DNA of 64,000 bases from Metaphire vulgaris (lineage: Eukaryota; Annelida; Clitellata; Crassiclitellata; Megascolecidae): the NCBI GenBank assembly GCA_018105865.1, contig CM030862.1:10166806-10230805 (forward strand), given 5' to 3'. Each line of letters begins with the position of its first letter. The first letter of the stretch is position 1. The translations under genes and the position numbers were made by a program. The notes under the pieces were generated by a model that had not been told where the DNA came from, did no database searches, and was given only the letters and a program-made list of their open reading frames with translations. Positions 60,225-64,000 of this stretch are shown piece after piece.

Positions 60225-63200
60225 TTGAAAATTGAGAGAGTAGGCTTTTAGTGCATCCTTGTCATTATAACAGAATTTTCAAATAGCAATTCATAATGGT
60301 TTAACCTTTTACTGTTTTAGAATGAAATTGTCACGTATCGAACAGATTTTTCTCACGCATTCTAGCTGGGATAATGTTGGAGGTCTTATGGGTGAGCAGA
60401 TATTTGAAGCTTTCTGACTTTGCATTGTATTTTACATGTATGATCCACACCGTACTACAGTGTGCCACATATTTCCTAGTTCTTTTCACATTTTACATAT
60501 ATTTGTTTGCAGGACTTTGCCTGACAATGGAGTCTGCTGGTGTTCCCACAGTCACCCTCCATGGACCACCAAAAGTGGTCTGTCTTCCATTTAGTTTTTA
60601 GCAATAAAACGATTGTATATTTTGCATTATTGATTCCTTTTTATTTTATATTCTGACATTGGTTTTTGCTGTTTTGTATATAGGCATGTACTGTATTATA
60701 TATTATTTTCCATTTGGATGTTGACTGAAGCCTTTCTTTATCTTATGGTTTTGTGTTTGCATTTCTAAAAATGTTGGGTATTTTAGATGATGAATATATG
60801 GCCAAAATGTTTTATAATTTTTAACTGAAAGTTTAAGGCATAAACTGAGGTTTTAGTTATCTTGCTAAATGGAGAAAGCTTATTCAAGCTCACTTACGGT
60901 TTGTGGTGCATTGGACATAATTTTGAAATAGGTGTGTTCTGGCATAGAAAAAAAACAAAGATGTCTTGGCTATAGTCATGTTAATATTTGTGACTATCCT
61001 AATATGTATCTTGTGTCCAAATAAAAAAATCGACTGCATTTATTTTCACCCTTTTCCCGTTTGCCCCGAGAATACTTGTCCATTTTACATTACGTTACAA
61101 ATAAATTAAAGTGTAAAGGGTTAAACAAGATTTGCAATCGTGTAAGAGAAATATACATCTAGAACATGGTGCAGGCCTCACGTTTAAGCATCTTCTAGTT
61201 ACATTCCGTCGCAACTTATTTTCTTTAAACTGTCTTATCTTAGGAATCGATTGTGTCTTCTGCACGTACCTTTGCTCAGTTGAGATCACTTCAATTGGGT
61301 ATGTTTAATATGTGTGTGTGTGTTTGTGTGTGCATGCTTGCATGCGTGTATGTATGTATGTGCATTAGATGTTGTTGATCGTACTAAATGAAATCAAATA
61401 CTAAATAGAGGACTTGCCGAATTGTCATTACAAATATTTTGTATTGGTATATGAATATGTTAGCAATAGGCTGAGGACATTACAGAAGAGTACTCTATTG
61501 TGTTATTCAGAAAGAATCTAAAGAATCACTTGCTTAACATCTCATGCAAGTGATGTTTGTTGAAGTGACCTTTGCTTTGTCTGGCCTTTGCCATGTCCAC
61601 TAGACTATAAAAATTGTCTTGACAGCAACATCAATAGCAGCAACAACAACTAGTGAAATTGGAGACAACCATTGTTGAAGTTTTGTTATATGAAGATATT
61701 ATTTTGAAAATTTCTATGTTTATCTTAAAGTGTATTTGCAATACTGAGGCAATACCAGAAATTCAAAATCAATCATGCATGACATGGAGACATGAATATC
61801 CTTTCAATCATTGGAGCGGAGCAGGCGATGTGCAGTGGAAGAGTGTGGTTTGAAAAGCTCAGTAATGTAAGATGGGGCCTGACCTCAAAGTGCTGCAGAA
61901 ACAATGTACTTATTTGTTTTAATTTAATGCTGTCAAAAATTGCAAGCCAATGGAGCAGTGGCGACTCTAGGATTTAGCAAGTGGGGGGGGGCATTGGGGT
62001 GGCAACTTCTAATCATGGGGGCCAACCATTTGTTGTTTAATGTATGTAGCATTAAGTATAGGGTCCCAACAGGGGACCCCTGGAGGGCCAGGCACTCAAT
62101 AGGGGGCGCGGGCCCCTTCTGGCCCCCCGGTGGAGCCGCCACTGCAATGGAGAGTGTTAAGCATGAAATCTGAGATGCTGGAGTAGCGAGGAGCTTTAGC
62201 CACACGACGAGCCACAGCATTTAGAACAGATTGCACAATAGAAAGCGAGCTTTTGGGCAGACCAAGTCAAAGTGAATTGCAATAGCCTATGTTATCATTA
62301 TTTGTAAAATTGCAATGTGTTTGTGCTAGTAAAACGTGATATGGACGACGGAGAGTATGAAGACAGTGCCATGAAAGTGGAGTACATTCCCATTTTTCCT
62401 TCGTCTGATTTGATGTTGACTGAGCAACCTCTAGGTTATTTTGATGTCTTAACTGCTGTTAGTTATTTAGGAGTTTTAGGCAATATATTCAAAATTTTTG
62501 GATGTTGATGTTTTTCTTGGATTTTTGTAGATCACTTCATTTGTTAAAGTATGAAAAAATAATCATGGGTTCATTTTGAATTTGTTACAATGAGTGAAGT
62601 GACTGGTGCACTTGATACAGAATTTTATACTTGCATTAAGCAGAAATAGAGATTTGTGCATTAATTTTATTTTGTATGTTCAAAGTTATGATTAGTGAAA
62701 AAAAGAATTTTGTAGTCCAGTAACGGTGGCAAAAATGGTGGCAGTGGTGAATTATTATAGTCTCAAAATGTACCTTTTGCCAACATTTTTTTCTGTGTAA
62801 TTAATGTAACTTTTGGTCTGACTTTGAATTTCCCAACATCTTCCTTAATTTGTGTAAAAATGAAATTTTCTATTTACTTGTTTCATAATTATTCGTTGTA
62901 GACAGAAAACATGCTTGCTCAAAGGAATGAGCATTTCTTGCTTCTCTATTTACATAGTAAAGCGAGCATAGTTCGTGACAAACTGCAGAAAAATTAATAA
63001 TTAGGAGCAGTTTGAACCGATACACACAAAATTAAGTCTTTTACAGAAGCAATTTGGGTGGAATGAGAAACAATTTTGAATAAAATTTTGCTTCAGAATT
63101 ACCAACATTGCATTTCTCCAGAACGTTGAATGTTAGCAGTCTGTAGTTTACTGTCTTGCTTTGTAGCTAAAAAGCAAAGACTGTCTGGCAGAGGTCTTGA

Positions 63201-63750
63201 AGAAGATATTGCTGTGGCTTATGTTTGCAAGGTTAGTAAATTTAACCCCTTTTTTCAGCCGCGACGCACGAACGCATTGAGTTATAATTAAATGGCTGGT
63301 AAAGGGGTTAATTAACCCTTTTCCCATTTGCCCCAAGAATACCCATCCATTTTACATTACATTACAAATAAATGAACTAATAACGGGTTTAAACTTACAC
63401 TAGAATTGTCTTTAGAAATTTGATCATTGTGCAAGGACGCATATCCATTTTGTCTTTCCAGTTTTTAGGTTGAATGTTTAATAATGAAAGCTCCTTATAT
63501 AATCAGAATTATTCAGTTAAATAAATAAAAATTAGTATTTTCTTATGTAAATGATTTAATTTTGTGTGTATCAGTTCAACAGCTGTTGAATAATTGTCTT
63601 AATTTTGTTTATATTTCACTTTTCATACGTAAAATTTGTTAGATTTCAAATAACTTGAGCCTCCCCTCTGTGCTGTATGTTTAAATTTTAGCCACACCCT
63701 CGGCCGCGCGCTGTCTCATTGGAGATGCTTGCTGAGCGAGACATACCTGT
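57775..63750 (+). CDS. Long tRNase Z (ELAC2), first eight exons
   Basis: Exons with agreeing phases: 57775-58079, 59131-59181, 60321-60391, 60513-60577, 61244-61298, 62330-62434, 63167-63231 and 63692-63750; 258 residues, then off the right edge in phase 2. The enzyme cuts the 3' trailer from precursor tRNAs in nucleus and mitochondria. Visible: a basic, Ser-rich leader; HIKYREK; PGFIQLIAVG; YLFNCGEGLQR; IFLTHSSWDNVGGL; PTVTLHGPPKV; DSAMKVEYIPI; IAVAYVCK; VSLEMLAERDIPV, all in ELAC2 order. This N-terminal half lacks the metal site; the HxHxDH motif is expected in later exons. Two in-frame Mets (57775 and 57895) frame the leader. The GTGCGT donor of exon 1 and GTTATT donor of exon 6 are weak. 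Human ELAC2 has 826 residues. Confidence 0.93.
58150..58560 (-). pseudogene. L2/CR1-like LINE 3' end in ELAC2 intron 1
   Basis: Minus strand, 58503-58216: GERSVTQGNPILWNSLPDSV and FTTSLKTHLFSI, the final block of L2/CR1 RT proteins. The 3' UTR follows toward 58150 with the shared GCGCTATA-like word (TATATAGCGCTATAGG on the plus strand). Confidence 0.8.
59008..59070. repeat. (TA)n microsatellite
   Basis: A TA run of about 60 bases in ELAC2 intron 1. It ends about 60 bases before exon 2. Confidence 0.97.
59408..59470. repeat. (TA)n microsatellite
   Basis: A TA run of about 62 bases in ELAC2 intron 2. Confidence 0.97.
60017..60224. repeat. Dispersed GGTTCTCACAC repeat with (ATT)n tail
   Basis: GTGGTTCTCACACACCAGG and CCCTCCTGAACCACTTTAAACC are followed by about 160 bases of ATT repeats with ATC interruptions. 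This is the uninterrupted form of the repeat split at 1.2 kb. Attachment to a microsatellite, also seen at 12.2 kb, suggests the tail of a retroelement. Confidence 0.75.
61045..61124. mobile_element. TTAA-type palindromic MITE, left TTAA lost
   Basis: CACCCTTTTCCCGTTTGCCCC on the left and GTGTAAAGGGTTAA on the right. Its middle (CCATTTTACATTACGTTACA) is like the copy at 63312. In ELAC2 intron 4. Confidence 0.6.
61800..62290 (-). pseudogene. L2-like LINE 3' fragment split by a MITE
   Basis: Over 61805-61955 and 62145-62270 the sequence closely follows 15840-16120 (shared GAGCGGAGCAGGC, GGGCAGACCAAG, TTTAGAACAGATTGCA), which on the minus strand encodes a decayed L2 RT tail. The CAGTGGCGACTCTAGG MITE interrupts it. 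It ends about 60 bases before ELAC2 exon 6. Confidence 0.8.
61956..62144. mobile_element. hAT-like MITE, CAGTGGCGACTCTAGG
   Basis: The ends are CAGTGGCGACTCTAGG and GGAGCCGCCACTG. CAATGGAG is exactly duplicated at 61948-61955 and 62145-62152. The undisturbed target is visible in the related LINE copy at about 15985. Sister copy at 35975. Confidence 0.93.
63242..63392. mobile_element. Two abutting TTAA-bounded palindromic MITEs
   Basis: The first spans 63242-63311 (TTAACCCCTTTTTTC ... GTAAAGGGGTTAA), the second 63312-63392 (TTAACCCTTTTCCC ... TAACGGGTTTAA). They touch at TTAATTAA. Both lie in the ELAC2 intron that follows exon 7, starting 11 bases after its donor. Confidence 0.7.
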
Positions 63751-63844
63751 GTAAGTCTCTTTTAAAAGTTTGTTTTCATAAGAGCACAAGTATTTTATAT
63801 AAAGACGCTTCTCTCATTGTAGTATTTTCTCATATTTCTTATGT

Positions 63845-63856
63845 TATATATGTGTA

Positions 63857-63931
<75 letters not shown>
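63845..63931. repeat. (TA)n microsatellite at the right edge
   Basis: TATATGTGTATATATGTG leads into a pure TA run of about 65 bases. The AT-rich sequence up to 64000 has no other feature. It is in an ELAC2 intron. Confidence 0.95.
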
Positions 63932-63939
<8 letters not shown>

Positions 63940-64000
63940 ATTATTTATCATATTATATTTATTTTATATATTTTATTATATTTATATGTTAATTATATAT

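Overview
The window is nuclear DNA from an animal, most likely a marine invertebrate deuterostome; this placement is an inference. Support comes from intron-split genes with animal orthologues, many tri- and tetranucleotide microsatellites, L2/CR1-like LINEs, and very many small hAT-, PIF/Harbinger- and piggyBac-like inverted-repeat elements. The palindrome AGGCCT is also strikingly common. I see no bacterial, organellar or viral genes.

Genes, left to right. (1) 2.03-2.31 kb, minus: first coding exon of a claudin/PMP22-like four-helix membrane protein; the rest lies off the left edge. (2) 17.1-24.0 kb, minus: a nuclear matrin-type zinc-finger protein resembling CIZ1, seven exons with matching phases, a Gly/Asn/Met-rich N-terminus and three zinc fingers. 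(3) 27.15-36.76 kb, minus: a complete six-exon METTL24-like methyltransferase with a signal anchor. (4) 37.9-47.5 kb, minus: BCD1/ZNHIT6, the HIT-finger box C/D snoRNP assembly factor, seven exons from the finger to the stop. (5) 50.3-56.5 kb, plus: a complete seven-exon PIGB, GPI mannosyltransferase 3. (6) 57.8 kb to the right edge, plus: the first eight exons of ELAC2, the long tRNase Z, with two in-frame Mets that suggest mitochondrial and nuclear forms. BCD1 and PIGB are divergent; PIGB and ELAC2 are head to tail. The genes are housekeeping (GPI anchors, tRNA 3' processing, snoRNP assembly), and I see no shared pathway.

The 3.3-17 kb stretch is a mobile-element field: a LINE nested in a Harbinger-like element, a hAT element with another hAT-like element inside it, a near-complete L2-like LINE and a decayed piggyBac transposase. 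A 3.3 kb L2/CR1-like LINE sits in a BCD1 intron. A 1.2 kb hAT relic with a TTF-type zinc-finger exon sits inside a smaller hAT-like element in METTL24-like intron 3.

The most unusual signal is a short internal motif, TGAC(C)-T/A tract-GCTTGTCA. It recurs about 30 times, often as two or three copies about 45-55 bp apart, inside small transposons whose terminal repeats are otherwise unrelated. A second is a family of about nine 70-90 bp palindromes bounded by TTAA, which look like piggyBac-type miniature elements.

Gene models were spliced by eye from reading frame, GT/AG sites and family knowledge. Phases agree at every junction listed, but no alignment or transcript data were available.
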